Below are positions 51,954-61,281 of a stretch of 64,000 nt of DNA, piece after piece. Source of the stretch: an uncultured Chloroflexus sp. (GTDB taxonomy: Bacteria > Chloroflexota > Chloroflexia > Chloroflexales > Chloroflexaceae). Both the position numbers and the translations under genes were made by a program. The notes below the pieces were generated by a model. That model worked only from the letters and a program-made list of their open reading frames with translations, was not told where the DNA came from and ran no database searches. Within the stretch, counting starts at the first letter, position 1; every line of letters begins with the position of its first letter. Location: assembly GCF_937951745.1 (NCBI RefSeq), contig NZ_CALFBQ010000019.1, forward strand, positions 1 through 64,000, read 5' to 3'.

Positions 51954-52864
51954 GTGACCGAGCCACAATCGCAGACGAATCGCTCCAAATCCCTCTGGCC
52001 ATTCTACCGTGATGACGTGAAGGGCAAGATGGCCGAGTTAGTCGAGGCCATTCTGGACAGCGCGCACGAAGCTGATGCAACGAAGCAGAAACAATACCGG
52101 CTGGTTATCTTCATTGATGACCTTGACCGTTGCTCGCCCGAACAAATGGTGCGCATGTTTGAGTGGCTGAAGGTGCATATGCTGGTGGAAGGATGCACCT
52201 ATGTGCTGGCGCTTGATCACATTGCCGCTGCTCGCGCTATTGTTGGCCGATACCGCGAATACTTAAGCGAAGACCAAGATCTTGCTTATGGGTTGCGCTA
52301 TCTAGAAAAGTTGATCGAGGTGGAATACGAATTAGGCATTGCGCGCAATGTCGAGCAGATGGCTATTAGGCAAGTACATCTTCCACACAAAGTGCCGTAC
52401 CGAAGAGTTAGTGAAATGGCCCAACAATGACGCGGTGGCGACTTCCCCGGTGTGCAGCAAATTGATCAATTACTGTCACTACGCTCGCTGCTCGTACCGC
52501 GCACTATGCTCAAGATCGTGAACCGGTTTAAGCGGGTGATGGAATTTATCAAGAACATCCGCTAGCAAACCAATTGCCTGAGTCGTATCCGTTCTGGGTA
52601 TTGTTCTTGATCGCTATGTACTACCGGCTCAACCCAGACCATCTTGATGATTTCGTGCGCGGGCGCGGCGTGATGTATGAACTGTTGAAGAATCCGGGAT
52701 CGGTGCAATCAGACAAATGGGGAACAGGCCCGTTTCGTGAATGTTGCCAGTATGCCGATCGTTTCGGCGCATCGGCAGGATCAAGTTTACAAGTACTTCG
52801 CGTAGAACATCTCCTTGCCTTGGCGTCAATCGTCCGTGAAAGCACATTTGATAGTCAGTTGTGA
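51954..52864 (+). pseudogene. KAP-family P-loop NTPase relic
   Basis: RLVIFIDDLDRCSPEQMVRMFEWLKVHML and YVLALDHIAAARAIV are the Walker B and following region of KAP NTPases, membrane-linked STAND ATPases known from defence and mobile loci. The Walker A half is missing. The frame fails near 52370-52430. The conserved LRSLLVPRTMLKIVNRFKRVM appears in a second frame (52480-52560), and PFWVLFLIAMYYRLNPDHLDDF in a third (52574-52864). A strong site GGAAGGAGATCGAT stands before a GTG at 51954, so expression signals survive, but at least two frameshifts make the gene dead. Confidence 0.75.
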
Positions 52865-53149
52865 ATAATAAGCGAACCTCTTTGCGTATCACGGCGCCTA
52901 TATGCTCTGTTAGGATGAAGCATATGGGTACTGCTGCTTCCCGCTGCCACTATCGTGAAAATCCCCCATTCCCTCTAGCCCCACGCAATGCTATAGTAGC
53001 AGTACGATCTGTCTGCCGGCAGTGCAACCTCTCTGCAGATAGAGCGTATATGCATGCAACCTTCACGGTTGCTCAAATTCGATACCACAAGGTCGTTTAC
53101 CGTCTTAAATGGCAAGACGGCAGGAAAGCGCTCGTTGTAGGGAGGCTGT

Positions 53150-54386
53150 ATGTTTTTCGCTCACCGGTACTGGTTCGTCGCCTTTGTCGGTCTGCTCATC
53201 GTTGCCCTCACCGCTTGCAGCGGTGGCAATGCCACGCCGACCGCAACCCCCACCCAAGCCGCTGCCGCTCCCACCCGCACCCCTCGCCCCACCCGCCCGC
53301 CTGAACCAACCGCCACGCCACGCCCATCGCCGCCCGCTGCCTCAACCCAAAGCGGCCAATTAGCGCTGGTCGATATTGGCCCACTCGTAACCTATCGCCA
53401 TGCGAGCGGCGTGTTCCGCATCGATGTGCCTAACAACTGGACGCTGCAAGACAATAGTTCGCCCGATGAGCTGTTGCTGATCTGGACGGACCCAACCGGC
53501 AATGGTGCGATTTTAGTGAATATCTTTGAGGATAACCGTAGCTTTACCGATCGCCAGTTGGTCAATCTACTCAACACCTTCCTCGCAGATCGCTTTGGCA
53601 ATCAGCCCGACTTTCTCTACGAAGATCCCCGCCCCCAGAATGATGGTAGCCAACTGGTAGTCTGGTCGTATACCGCCACCGCCGATAACAATCTCAAAGT
53701 CACCTTGCTCGGCAACAGCTTTGTCGAACAGCGTGGCAACAAGGTCTCAATCTTGACCACCCTCGTGCCGGATGAGCAGTTTGACACCTTGCGCAACCAG
53801 ACCGACGACATCATCAAGACGTATGCCATCGATCCCAGCGCCACGCTCGGCAGCACTACCATCGGCGGCGGCAATACGAGCAGCGGCAGTCTGGCCCCGG
53901 TTGAGATCGGCCAGTTGCGCACCTATTCGCACCCGTCGGGTGTCTTTAGTATCGATCTGCCGGTTAACTGGACGCTCACCGACAGTAGCCGGCCCGGTGA
54001 GTTGATAATGGTCTGGACCGATCCCACGAACAATGCCGTGATTATCGTGGATGTACTCGAAGATCGCACGCAGTATAGCGATGATCAATTGGTGGATAAG
54101 TTTGGTTGCCTATCTCGTGAATGTATTCGGCAACCAGCCCGATTTCTTCTACGAAGACCCTCGCCCACAGAACGACGGCAGCATTCTACTTGTCTGGGGA
54201 TACACGTCCACCGCATCAAATAATGTGCAGGCGTCAATGTTGGGCAACAGCTTCATCGAACAGCGCGGCAATAAAGTGGCCGTATTGACTACACTGGTGC
54301 CGGAAGAGCAGTTTGACACGCTGATCGACAAGACGAACGCGATCATTAACACGTACCGGATTAACCCGGACGCGCGGGTGCCATAA
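53150..54386 (+). pseudogene. Two-repeat lipoprotein gene broken by one extra base
   Basis: A lipoprotein (lipobox LTACS) with a Pro/Thr spacer (about 30-65) and two copies of a domain of about 160 residues that starts TYRHASGVFRIDVPNNWTL or TYSHPSGVFSIDLPVNWTL and ends near QFDTL..QTDDIIKTYAI or QFDTLIDKTNAIINTYRI. It recalls PsbP/DUF1795-like folds. In the second copy the frame breaks at 54104-54105. Removing one G restores QLVDKFVAYLVNVFGNQPDF, matching copy 1, and gives a protein of 411 residues. It could be a real mutation or a sequence error. The start follows GTAGGGAGGCTGT. Confidence 0.8.
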
Positions 54387-54405
54387 GCAGGCTGAGCGCC
54401 CGTAA

Positions 54406-54446
54406 CCAACCCCACTATTCCCGGCGGCTGGGAATAGTGGGGTTGG
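54406..54446 (+). terminator. 17-bp perfect stem-loop
   Basis: CCAACCCCACTATTCCC (54406-54422), loop GGCGGCT, then its exact complement (54430-54446). It follows the lipoprotein stop by about 20 bases. There is no T-run; the stem is strong enough to stop or protect the message. Confidence 0.7.
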
Positions 54447-54917
54447 AGTGTGTATGTGTAAGGTAAGTCCGACCCTTCATAGACAACAACATTCGCCTTA
54501 TCGTTCGTCCCCACAAATATAGCCCAAGTTGTGACGAAGAATGCGTTGCAGATTCTCAACGAGACGACACGCAGATTACGCATGTTTGAACATCAAGACA
54601 GGAATACAATACGAACAACTTATATTAAGCAAAGTAATGAATTTGCCGCATAAACGCCCAAGATTTTTGCAACAGACCTGCACAGCAAACATGAAGATGA
54701 TCGAAGTTGCTGTCGATAGTGATGAACCGTGCTAGATGCTCCGCTGGCATCGCCTTAGACAAGATAGTACCGCAGCTCACACCACTTATTCAGTTTAGCG
54801 TTAGTATATTAGATCGGAATTCGTTTCAATAATTTATTATTTAGATACTTCTCTCCACAAGGTCGCCTTCCAACTTATCAATAACTCGCATCAGCAACCA
54901 TCAGGAAGGAGATCGCA
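54447..54917. other. AT-rich intergenic gap
   Basis: No gene is supported. The DNA becomes AT-rich before the next gene, as in a promoter region, and AGGAAGGAGATCGCA precedes its start. Confidence 0.35.
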
Positions 54918-57092
54918 ATGTCCCGCTTCATTCGCCGGATCAGTCTCGTGTTCGCCTTGTGCTATAGCGTAGCAACAGCCTTCCCGACAGCCGTTTCGGC
55001 AACTACCACGGCCGATCTCATACCGGTAGCAACGGCTACGTTTACGAGGCCCGGCACAGTAAGGGTTCTTGTCCCGCTTAGCGGCGATCGTATGCTGATA
55101 GCGGGGGAATTTATCGCAATTGGCAACCATCCCGCCCAAGGGATAGCCATCTTGGACGCCGACGGTTCGATCGATCCATCGTTTCGAGTTGACCCACGCC
55201 TCAAGATACGGCTTATTAACGCGGCAGCCGTGCAGCCGGACGGTAAGATACTGATTGGCGGATGGTTTAGGATTCAGTCATTACCCGGATCGCGCTATCT
55301 CCTCCGCCTGCATGCCAATGGCCAAATTGATGACTCATTGCGATTCGAGACTCTTGGTATCGTGCATACACTTTTGTTCGATAACAACAAGATCGTCGTC
55401 GGCGGAAACTTCTGGCAACCTACCCCTTATCTTGCTCGGCTCAATCTTGACGGCTCCGCCGACACGTTGTTTCAACCGGGAACAGGCCCCAATGCCGCTG
55501 TGTACAGTATTGCCCGCCAAAACGATGGCAGATATCTCATTGCCGGCGATTTCACAACGTACAATGACGTGACGCAAGCCGGACTAGCGCGGTTGCAGCC
55601 GAATGGCGCGCTTGATACCGATTTCGTGCCGAGAGGTTGGCGAATCAGCCGGCGGATCGCCGTCCTGAAGGATGGAACGATAGTCGTGGGATCTTCGACG
55701 CCGTGCAATGATGAGTCGTTTGCATGGTATACGCCACAGGGTATACGCAAACCACTTCCCGAAACGCCGCCGTCGTGGCTGGCAGAGATCACCGCGCTGC
55801 TGCCGCTGCCCGACGGGGGTTTTCTGGTTGGCGGCTGGTATACTTTCAGTTGCGTACAGGGATCACCGGTAATTCACCGCGGCGAGGTATGGCGTTATGC
55901 CGCCAATGGCACATTCCACACGCTTACACAATTTAGTGAGACTTCTGATGTATTTGCTCTCGCCTTGCGGGATGATGAGAAACTGTGGGTTGGCGGCAAC
56001 AGTGCGCCACAGCACGCAAGCCAAATCGGAATTTTCAATGGGTTGGCACTGCTTGATCTTGCCAATGATGGCCTCGAACGCATACCCGCCTACAATCTAG
56101 TGGTAAGCAACGAAGCCGACATTATGGGTATGAGCCTCTATCCAGACGGGCGTGTGCTGGTGGTTGGATCGTTCTCGCATGTGAACGGGCAACCCCGTTA
56201 CGGGATCGCCCGCCTGCTCGCCGATGGCCGTCTCGAGCCTGATTTCGCGCCGTTCGCCGATCAACCGCGCAGGTGGGGCAGAATCGCTTTAGCGTTGGCT
56301 GATGGCCGCGCCCTCGTGGGGACAAATGACGGATTATATCTCATCAATACCGATCAGCAAGTCACAAATCTATCAGCTCTGAACAATTACAATGATCCAT
56401 GGGTGTTAGCCCAGCAACCCGATGGCAAGGTGCTAATCGGCAACAACGGCTCGCTGCGCCGCTTGCGCGCCGATCTCAGTGCGGTAGATATGGACATCAG
56501 TACGAGTGGAGCTGTCTACGATGTGGCAATCATTGCTGGCGGCAAGATACTGGTTGCCGGCACGATGGGGGTGATCCGGCTGCATAATGATGGGACGATT
56601 GACAATCAATTTACTGCCCCCGCCTTTACCAACGACGCCGGTGATCCATCAACAGTGAATAGTCTGGCCGTCTTAAGTGATGGCTCGATCATCGCCGGCG
56701 GGATCTTCACCCGAGTCAACAATACAGCCCAACCAACCATAGCCCGTCTCACCAGCACAGGCGCCTTTGACAACACATTTCCGGGACTGAACGGCGTCCA
56801 GTCGGTCAACACGATCTGCGCCCAAAACACCGATAATGCAATCTGGCTAGGTGGCTCATCTTCAGCGGGTCAGCCGCTTATTGCCAACATCTCGGCAACC
56901 GGCGCCCAACAGACTATCGCCACCTATACCGCGCTTAGCAATATCGGCTCCATTAGAAGTGTCTTATGCGCTTCCGATCACATGCGTTGGGCCGGCGGCA
57001 CATTTTCGCTGATCGACAACCAGTCGTTTTACGGAGTAGCGCGCTATCTACAGGTTCGGAGCCGGGTGTTTACGCCATTAGTGATACGGTAA
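54918..57092 (+). CDS. Secreted delta-60 repeat beta-propeller-like protein
   Basis: A 724-residue exported protein with a signal peptide (about 1-28, VSATT). The rest is about twelve repeats of some 50-60 residues with the delta-60 pattern: QPDGKILIGGWF, RLHANGQIDDSL, LDGSADTLFQPG, LSDGSIIAGGIFTRVN, IARLTSTGAFDNTF. Such repeats form propellers and occur in large surface proteins of unknown role. It ends in RSRVFTPLVIR, like the tail of the beta-helix protein at 37523. AGGAAGGAGATCGCA lies just before the ATG. Confidence 0.85.
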   Translation: MSRFIRRISLVFALCYSVATAFPTAVSATTTADLIPVATATFTRPGTVRVLVPLSGDRMLIAGEFIAIGNHPAQGIAILDADGSIDPSFRVDPRLKIRLINAAAVQPDGKILIGGWFRIQSLPGSRYLLRLHANGQIDDSLRFETLGIVHTLLFDNNKIVVGGNFWQPTPYLARLNLDGSADTLFQPGTGPNAAVYSIARQNDGRYLIAGDFTTYNDVTQAGLARLQPNGALDTDFVPRGWRISRRIAVLKDGTIVVGSSTPCNDESFAWYTPQGIRKPLPETPPSWLAEITALLPLPDGGFLVGGWYTFSCVQGSPVIHRGEVWRYAANGTFHTLTQFSETSDVFALALRDDEKLWVGGNSAPQHASQIGIFNGLALLDLANDGLERIPAYNLVVSNEADIMGMSLYPDGRVLVVGSFSHVNGQPRYGIARLLADGRLEPDFAPFADQPRRWGRIALALADGRALVGTNDGLYLINTDQQVTNLSALNNYNDPWVLAQQPDGKVLIGNNGSLRRLRADLSAVDMDISTSGAVYDVAIIAGGKILVAGTMGVIRLHNDGTIDNQFTAPAFTNDAGDPSTVNSLAVLSDGSIIAGGIFTRVNNTAQPTIARLTSTGAFDNTFPGLNGVQSVNTICAQNTDNAIWLGGSSSAGQPLIANISATGAQQTIATYTALSNIGSIRSVLCASDHMRWAGGTFSLIDNQSFYGVARYLQVRSRVFTPLVIR

Positions 57093-57125
57093 GCGGTACC
57101 CGTGCAAAGAGAGTGAAAACCATAA

Positions 57126-57150
57126 AGTGCGGCAGCCAAGCTGCCGCACT
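57126..57150. terminator. Bidirectional terminator between convergent genes
   Basis: AGTGCGGCAGC, loop CAA, GCTGCCGCACT: a perfect 11-bp stem between the delta-60 gene (+) and superoxide dismutase (-). Confidence 0.65.
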
Positions 57151-57169
57151 CCAGCCGACTGTCGTTGTC

Positions 57170-57784
57170 TTAACCCTTCGCCGCCGCGTAATGCTCGGCC
57201 ACCTTCGCCCAATTCACCACATTCCACCACGCATCAACATAGGCGGCCCGCTTGTACTGATACTTCAGATAGTAGGCATGCTCCCAAACATCAATGCCGA
57301 GGATGGCTGTCTTGCCCTCCATCAGCGGATTGTCTTGGTTCGGCGTGCTCATAATGCTCAGGCTGCCATCCTTGCCGGCAACCAGCCATGCCCATCCCGA
57401 ACCGAAACGGCCCAGCGCCGCCGCCTTGAACTGCTCTTTGAAGGCATCGAAGCTACCGAAGGCCGCGTCAATCGCAGCGGCTAGCTCACCAGTGGGCGCA
57501 CCGCCGGCGTTCGGCCCCATAATCTCCCAGAAGAAGGTGTGATTCCAATGCCCGCCACCGTTATTGCGTACCGCAGTGCGGATAGCTTCGGGAATGGCTT
57601 CCAGATTGCTCAGCAGCTCTTCGATCGTCTTACCCTGCAAATCGGGGTAGTTGGTCAAGGCGTTGTTCAGGTTGGTGACGTAGGTCTGATGGTGATTATC
57701 GTGATGATAATGCATCGTCGCTTCGTCAATGTACGGCTCGAGCGCGTTATAGGCGTAAGGCAACGGTGGAACTTCAAATGCCAT
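57170..57784 (-). CDS. Fe/Mn superoxide dismutase
   Basis: A 204-residue enzyme that turns superoxide into peroxide and oxygen. The helical N-terminal part holds [13 protein letters not shown] with the first His ligand and [14 protein letters not shown] with the second. The C-terminal [15 protein letters not shown] holds Asp and His ligands three and four. Fe versus Mn cannot be told apart with confidence. There is no signal peptide. The start at 57784 follows GGAGGTTACTC; an in-frame ATG 24 bases upstream is less likely. It lies 93 bases downstream of the SufR-like gene on the same strand and may be co-transcribed. Confidence 0.96.
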   Translation of the reverse strand: MAFEVPPLPYAYNALEPYIDEATMHYHHDNHHQTYVTNLNNALTNYPDLQGKTIEELLSNLEAIPEAIRTAVRNNGGGHWNHTFFWEIMGPNAGGAPTGELAAAIDAAFGSFDAFKEQFKAAALGRFGSGWAWLVAGKDGSLSIMSTPNQDNPLMEGKTAILGIDVWEHAYYLKYQYKRAAYVDAWWNVVNWAKVAEHYAAAKG

Positions 57785-57877
57785 GAGTAACCTCCGAGAC
57801 ATTTTCAAACAATGACGGCCACCATTGGCCGTCAGCTCACGCGTATCTCTATTGTACCGCGAATTATCAAACTAATG

Positions 57878-58510
57878 CTACACCGGAATACGATAGCGGC
57901 AGCAATGCCCGCCTTCGGCAATCGTCATATCACGGGTGATCGATGTTGCCAACAGATCTTCGTAGAGCCGCAACTCTTGATCGCAAATCTGCGGGTAACG
58001 GCGCGCAACACAATCGAATGGGCAGTTGTACTGCGTCATGAGCAAATCGCCATTATCAAGCTGCTCGCATTCGCACATATATCCCTGTGAGGCGAGCATA
58101 TCAGCTAACGCGGCCACCTGCACCGCTCGCGGCTTGCCGGCCAATTTGGGCGCAAGATCAGCATTGAGTGTTTTACGCCGTTGCTCAAGCACTTCACTCA
58201 CTGCCGCGTCACCGCCAACTGCCGCCATGCTCTCGATCAGCTCGCAGACCAGCCGTTCGTAATGCTTGGGAAAGAACGACTCTGCCCGCTCAGTAAGCGC
58301 ATACAGATGCGCTGGCCGGCCAACGTTCCGGCGCAAGCCGCTAATGTAGACTAGCCCTTCCCGCTCGAGCGCGGTCAAGTGCTGGCGGATGCCAACCGCG
58401 CCGATTTCGAGCGCGGCGCTCAATTCAACGGCGCTCATCTCTCCGTGCCGGCGCAACAATTGCAAGATGCTGCGCCGCGTCGCCCCTTGTTCTCTGCGCT
58501 CAACTTTCAT
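57878..58510 (-). CDS. SufR-like iron-sulfur-sensing transcriptional regulator
   Basis: A 210-residue DeoR/ArsR-like regulator. A winged helix at the N-terminus (RRSILQLLRRHGEMSAVELSAAL, GIRQHLTALEREGLV, RNVGRPAHLYALTERAE) is followed by a C-terminal domain with many cysteines: YMCECEQ, NCPFDCVARRYPQICDQE and GGHCCRYRI. This layout is that of SufR, which holds a 4Fe-4S cluster and represses Fe-S assembly genes. Start choice is uncertain: ATG at 58510, with ATG 58519 or GTG 58525 also possible. It faces an Mrp carrier gene across a shared 180-base promoter region and precedes superoxide dismutase. I infer a redox and Fe-S regulator. Confidence 0.8.
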   Translation of the reverse strand: MKVERREQGATRRSILQLLRRHGEMSAVELSAALEIGAVGIRQHLTALEREGLVYISGLRRNVGRPAHLYALTERAESFFPKHYERLVCELIESMAAVGGDAAVSEVLEQRRKTLNADLAPKLAGKPRAVQVAALADMLASQGYMCECEQLDNGDLLMTQYNCPFDCVARRYPQICDQELRLYEDLLATSITRDMTIAEGGHCCRYRIPV

Positions 58511-58525
58511 GGCCGGCATCACCAC

Positions 58526-58690
58526 TTTACGTATATGATCCTATCGATATGGCCTTATGGTGAGTATATCAATCGCGCTATGGCCTGTCAAGGAAGAAGC
58601 GCGAATTTTGCCACTTTAGTAACATCATTCTTTCTTAATTCTCTGGTATAATGCTAAGAGATACGCAGTTAGGTTTTATGGAGTAGAGGG
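58526..58690. promoter_or_regulatory. Divergent promoter region of the SufR-like gene and mrp
   Basis: TGGTATAAT at 58644-58652 is an extended -10 box for mrp, leaving a 35-base leader. A loose pair GATAT/ATATC occurs near 58547-58571. No convincing SufR-type operator is seen. Confidence 0.45.
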
Positions 58691-59785
58691 ATGGGTCTCT
58701 TTTCTGGCAAGCAGCCGGCACAGGTGACAGAAGAGCAGATTTTGGCCGCGTTGCGGCAGGTGCAAGAGCCAGAGTTGGGCGGCGATCTGGTGTCGCGCCA
58801 AATGGTGAAGCATGTTGCGATTTGTGATGGGATCGTCCGCTGTACGATTGAGTTGACCACCCCGGCGTGCCCGCTTAAAGATCAGATCCGCGATGAGGTC
58901 GTCGCCGCGGTGAGCGCCGTTCCCGGCGTGAAAGAGGTACATGTCGATTTTAGCGCGAATGTGCGCCGGCCCGCCGGCATTCCTGAGCAGTCGGCCATTC
59001 CCGGGGTGGCCAATGTCATCGCTGTAGCTGCCGGCAAGGGTGGTGTCGGCAAAAGCACTGTAGCAGCCAATCTGGCCGTGGCGTTGGCTCAAATGGGCGC
59101 ACAGGTCGGGTTGCTCGACGCCGATGTCTTTGGGCCGAGCTTGCCGTTGATGTTGGGAGTGCGCGGCCAGCCAACTGCGGTAAGCGACGCTAACGGCCAG
59201 CCGATGATGCTGCCGCTGAGCAATCACGGCGTTAAGGTGATGTCGGTTGGCTTTTTGATCGATGAGTCGCAGCCGGTGATCTGGCGCGGGCCGATGGTCA
59301 GCCAATTGCTGCGCCAGTTCCTCTATCAAGTGGCATGGGCGCCGCTCGATTATCTGATTATCGATATGCCCCCCGGCACCGGCGATGTGGCCCTGACCCT
59401 CGCTCAAAGCCTGCCGCTGACTGGCGCGCTGATTGTCACCACGCCCCAGCAGGTGGCGACGATCGATGTGATCAAGGCGATGGAGATGTTTCGCAAGGTG
59501 AATGTGCCGTTGCTCGGCGTGGTCGAGAATATGGCCTATTTCATTGCACCTGATACCGGCAAGCGTTACGACATCTTTGGCAGTGGCGGCGCCGAGCGGC
59601 TGGCCCATCAACTAGGGGTGCCGGTGCTCGGCCAGATTCCGCTTGGTATGAGCGTGCGCGAGGGTGGCGATACCGGCCAGCCCGCTGTGATTAGCGACGC
59701 GCCCGATGCCTACGCCAATATCTTTCGCGAATTGGCCCGTCAAGTTGCTGCCCGGATTTCGGTGTTGCAGTACGCGACGGTGTAA
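58691..59785 (+). CDS. mrp: Mrp/ApbC-family Fe-S cluster carrier ATPase
   Basis: A 364-residue protein: an N-terminal MIP18/DUF59 domain (about 12-90), then a deviant-Walker P-loop NTPase with GKGGVGKST (115-123), DADVFGPSLP, YLIIDMPPGTGD and TTPQQVATIDV. Mrp/ApbC/NBP35 proteins bind and pass on Fe-S clusters. The usual CxxC near ENMSYF is replaced here by AYFIAPDTG, so the C-terminal bridging cluster site of the common form is absent. The DUF59 part holds Cys60 in TTPACPLKD, which could supply a ligand. The start follows GGAGTAGAGGG. It is divergent from the SufR-like gene. Confidence 0.9.
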   Translation: MGLFSGKQPAQVTEEQILAALRQVQEPELGGDLVSRQMVKHVAICDGIVRCTIELTTPACPLKDQIRDEVVAAVSAVPGVKEVHVDFSANVRRPAGIPEQSAIPGVANVIAVAAGKGGVGKSTVAANLAVALAQMGAQVGLLDADVFGPSLPLMLGVRGQPTAVSDANGQPMMLPLSNHGVKVMSVGFLIDESQPVIWRGPMVSQLLRQFLYQVAWAPLDYLIIDMPPGTGDVALTLAQSLPLTGALIVTTPQQVATIDVIKAMEMFRKVNVPLLGVVENMAYFIAPDTGKRYDIFGSGGAERLAHQLGVPVLGQIPLGMSVREGGDTGQPAVISDAPDAYANIFRELARQVAARISVLQYATV

Positions 59786-60079
59786 GGAAACTCGAAGACC
59801 CGGTTCGTAGCTCCCCGCTCGGCGGCAAGCACTATCCCCCTCCCCCTTGGGGTGAGGGCTAGGGTGGGAGCTACCTCCCCCTCCAAGCGAGAGCTAGGGT
59901 GGAGGCTGCACGGGGCGCAGACCGCTGGCCCGCTTATCAAGGGGACCATCGCCCCTAGCCTAGGGTACTCATCGCCCTCCCCTTCCGGGCGAGAGCTTGG
60001 GTGAGGGTGAATGCTGTTCACATCTTTAGTTGGTTTGGCTGTTCGTTGCGTCGTTGCGTGTTCACGATGAGGTGTATGC
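59786..60079. repeat. GGGTGAGGG/CCCTCCCC-type intergenic repeats
   Basis: Several imperfect copies of CTCCCCCTTGGGGTGAGGGC and GAGAGCTAGGGTGGAGG. They are partly self-complementary and resemble those at 1100-1240 and 7690-7900. No gene is present. Confidence 0.5.
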
Positions 60080-61141
60080 ATGGCTGCTAAGCCGCTCCCC
60101 GGCACAATTCCAATCACCTTCTACGAGCCATCCCGCCATCCCCGCTACGCCACCGATACTCCCGCTCTCGACCAGTATGGCCGCAGGATCGACTATTTGC
60201 GCGTTTCGCTCACCGACCGCTGCAATATGCGCTGTGTGTATTGCATGCCTGCGGTCGGCATGCAGTTTGCTCCCCGCCCTGAGTTGCTCACCAACGATGA
60301 GTTGCTGCTCGTCATTCGCGCCGCCGCTCGCGCCGGTTTCCGCAAGTTGCGCCTGACCGGCGGCGAGCCGACGCTGCGTCACGATCTGATTAATCTGGTG
60401 CGCGAACTGAAACGGATTTCCGGGATTGAGCATATCGCGATGACCACCAACGCTCTGCGCTTGCGCAAGCTGGCCCAACCATTGCGTGAGGCTGGGCTGG
60501 ATAGGGTCAACATTAGTATTGATACGCTCGATCCGGTGAAGTTTCGCATAATGACCCGCGGCGGCAATCTTGATGAGGTGTGGGCTGGGATCGAAGCGGC
60601 TGACGCTGCCGGTTTGCATCCGATTAAGCTGAATGCGGTCGTGGTGCGCGGGATGAACGATGAAGAGGTCGTGCGCTTGGCTGGGCTGACGCTGGAACGA
60701 CCGTGGGAATTTCGCTTTATCGAGGTGATGCCGCTGACCGGAGTGGCCGGCTTGGCCGAAGAGGGAATTGTGTCAAGCGCCGAGCTGATTGCTCGCCTCG
60801 AACAGCACTACGGCCCGCTCGAAGAGATTGGCCATGCGCCGAGTGATCCGGCTCGCACTTACCGTTTGCCCGGTGCCAAGGGGGTGATCGGCTTTATTTC
60901 GAGCGTGAGCGATCCCTTCTGTTCGACCTGCAACCGTATGCGCCTCACTGCCGATGGCCGCCTCCACCTCTGCCTCTTGCGCGACGATGAGGTCGATCTG
61001 CGGGCCGCCGTCCGCAATGGCGCTACTGTTGATGAAATCGAGCAGATAATTCGCCACGCCGTTTACATCAAACCGTGGGGCCACGGCCTCCCCGAAGGCG
61101 TGAAACCAACCCTGCGCGGGATGTCGGAATTGGGCGGCTGA
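60080..61141 (+). CDS. moaA: GTP 3',8-cyclase (molybdenum cofactor synthesis)
   Basis: A 353-residue radical SAM enzyme. CNMRCVYCMP (Cys 48, 52, 55) binds the SAM cluster, then RLTGGEPTLRHDL, and near the C-terminus FCSTCNRMRLTADGRLHLC supplies the second 4Fe-4S cluster, with the family's GG end (ELGG). It converts GTP to 3',8-cyclo-7,8-dihydro-GTP, the first step of molybdopterin synthesis. The N-terminal 30 residues are an extension before YLRVSLTDRC. No other moa gene is in the window, and the gene seems to stand alone. Confidence 0.96.
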   Translation: MAAKPLPGTIPITFYEPSRHPRYATDTPALDQYGRRIDYLRVSLTDRCNMRCVYCMPAVGMQFAPRPELLTNDELLLVIRAAARAGFRKLRLTGGEPTLRHDLINLVRELKRISGIEHIAMTTNALRLRKLAQPLREAGLDRVNISIDTLDPVKFRIMTRGGNLDEVWAGIEAADAAGLHPIKLNAVVVRGMNDEEVVRLAGLTLERPWEFRFIEVMPLTGVAGLAEEGIVSSAELIARLEQHYGPLEEIGHAPSDPARTYRLPGAKGVIGFISSVSDPFCSTCNRMRLTADGRLHLCLLRDDEVDLRAAVRNGATVDEIEQIIRHAVYIKPWGHGLPEGVKPTLRGMSELGG

Positions 61142-61181
61142 GCGCGCCGATTTCCAACATGTCTCTAACGATCAAGCGCCG

Positions 61182-61264
61182 GCTGAGAGATTACAATGCA
61201 TGGTAGCATTGGTGGTATGCGCTTAGCGTTGTGGGTGCTTGCCAAGGTTCATTCATCTCTCAGC
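61182..61264. promoter_or_regulatory. Inverted repeat around the htpG promoter
   Basis: GCTGAGAGAT (61182-61191) and ATCTCTCAGC (61255-61264) are exact complements separated by 63 bases. TACAAT at 61192-61197 is a -10 candidate directly after the left arm. This is not a CIRCE element. Confidence 0.4.
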
Positions 61265-61281
61265 AATAGCGAGGGAGGCGT

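Noticed and set aside
51954-52430. KAP NTPase as an active defence gene
   Set aside because: Walker A is missing and the conserved C-terminal blocks lie in three different frames.
61178-61200. CTGAGAG as the start of a TPP riboswitch before htpG
   Set aside because: The other conserved blocks such as ACCTGAT and the following core are absent, and htpG is not a thiamine gene.
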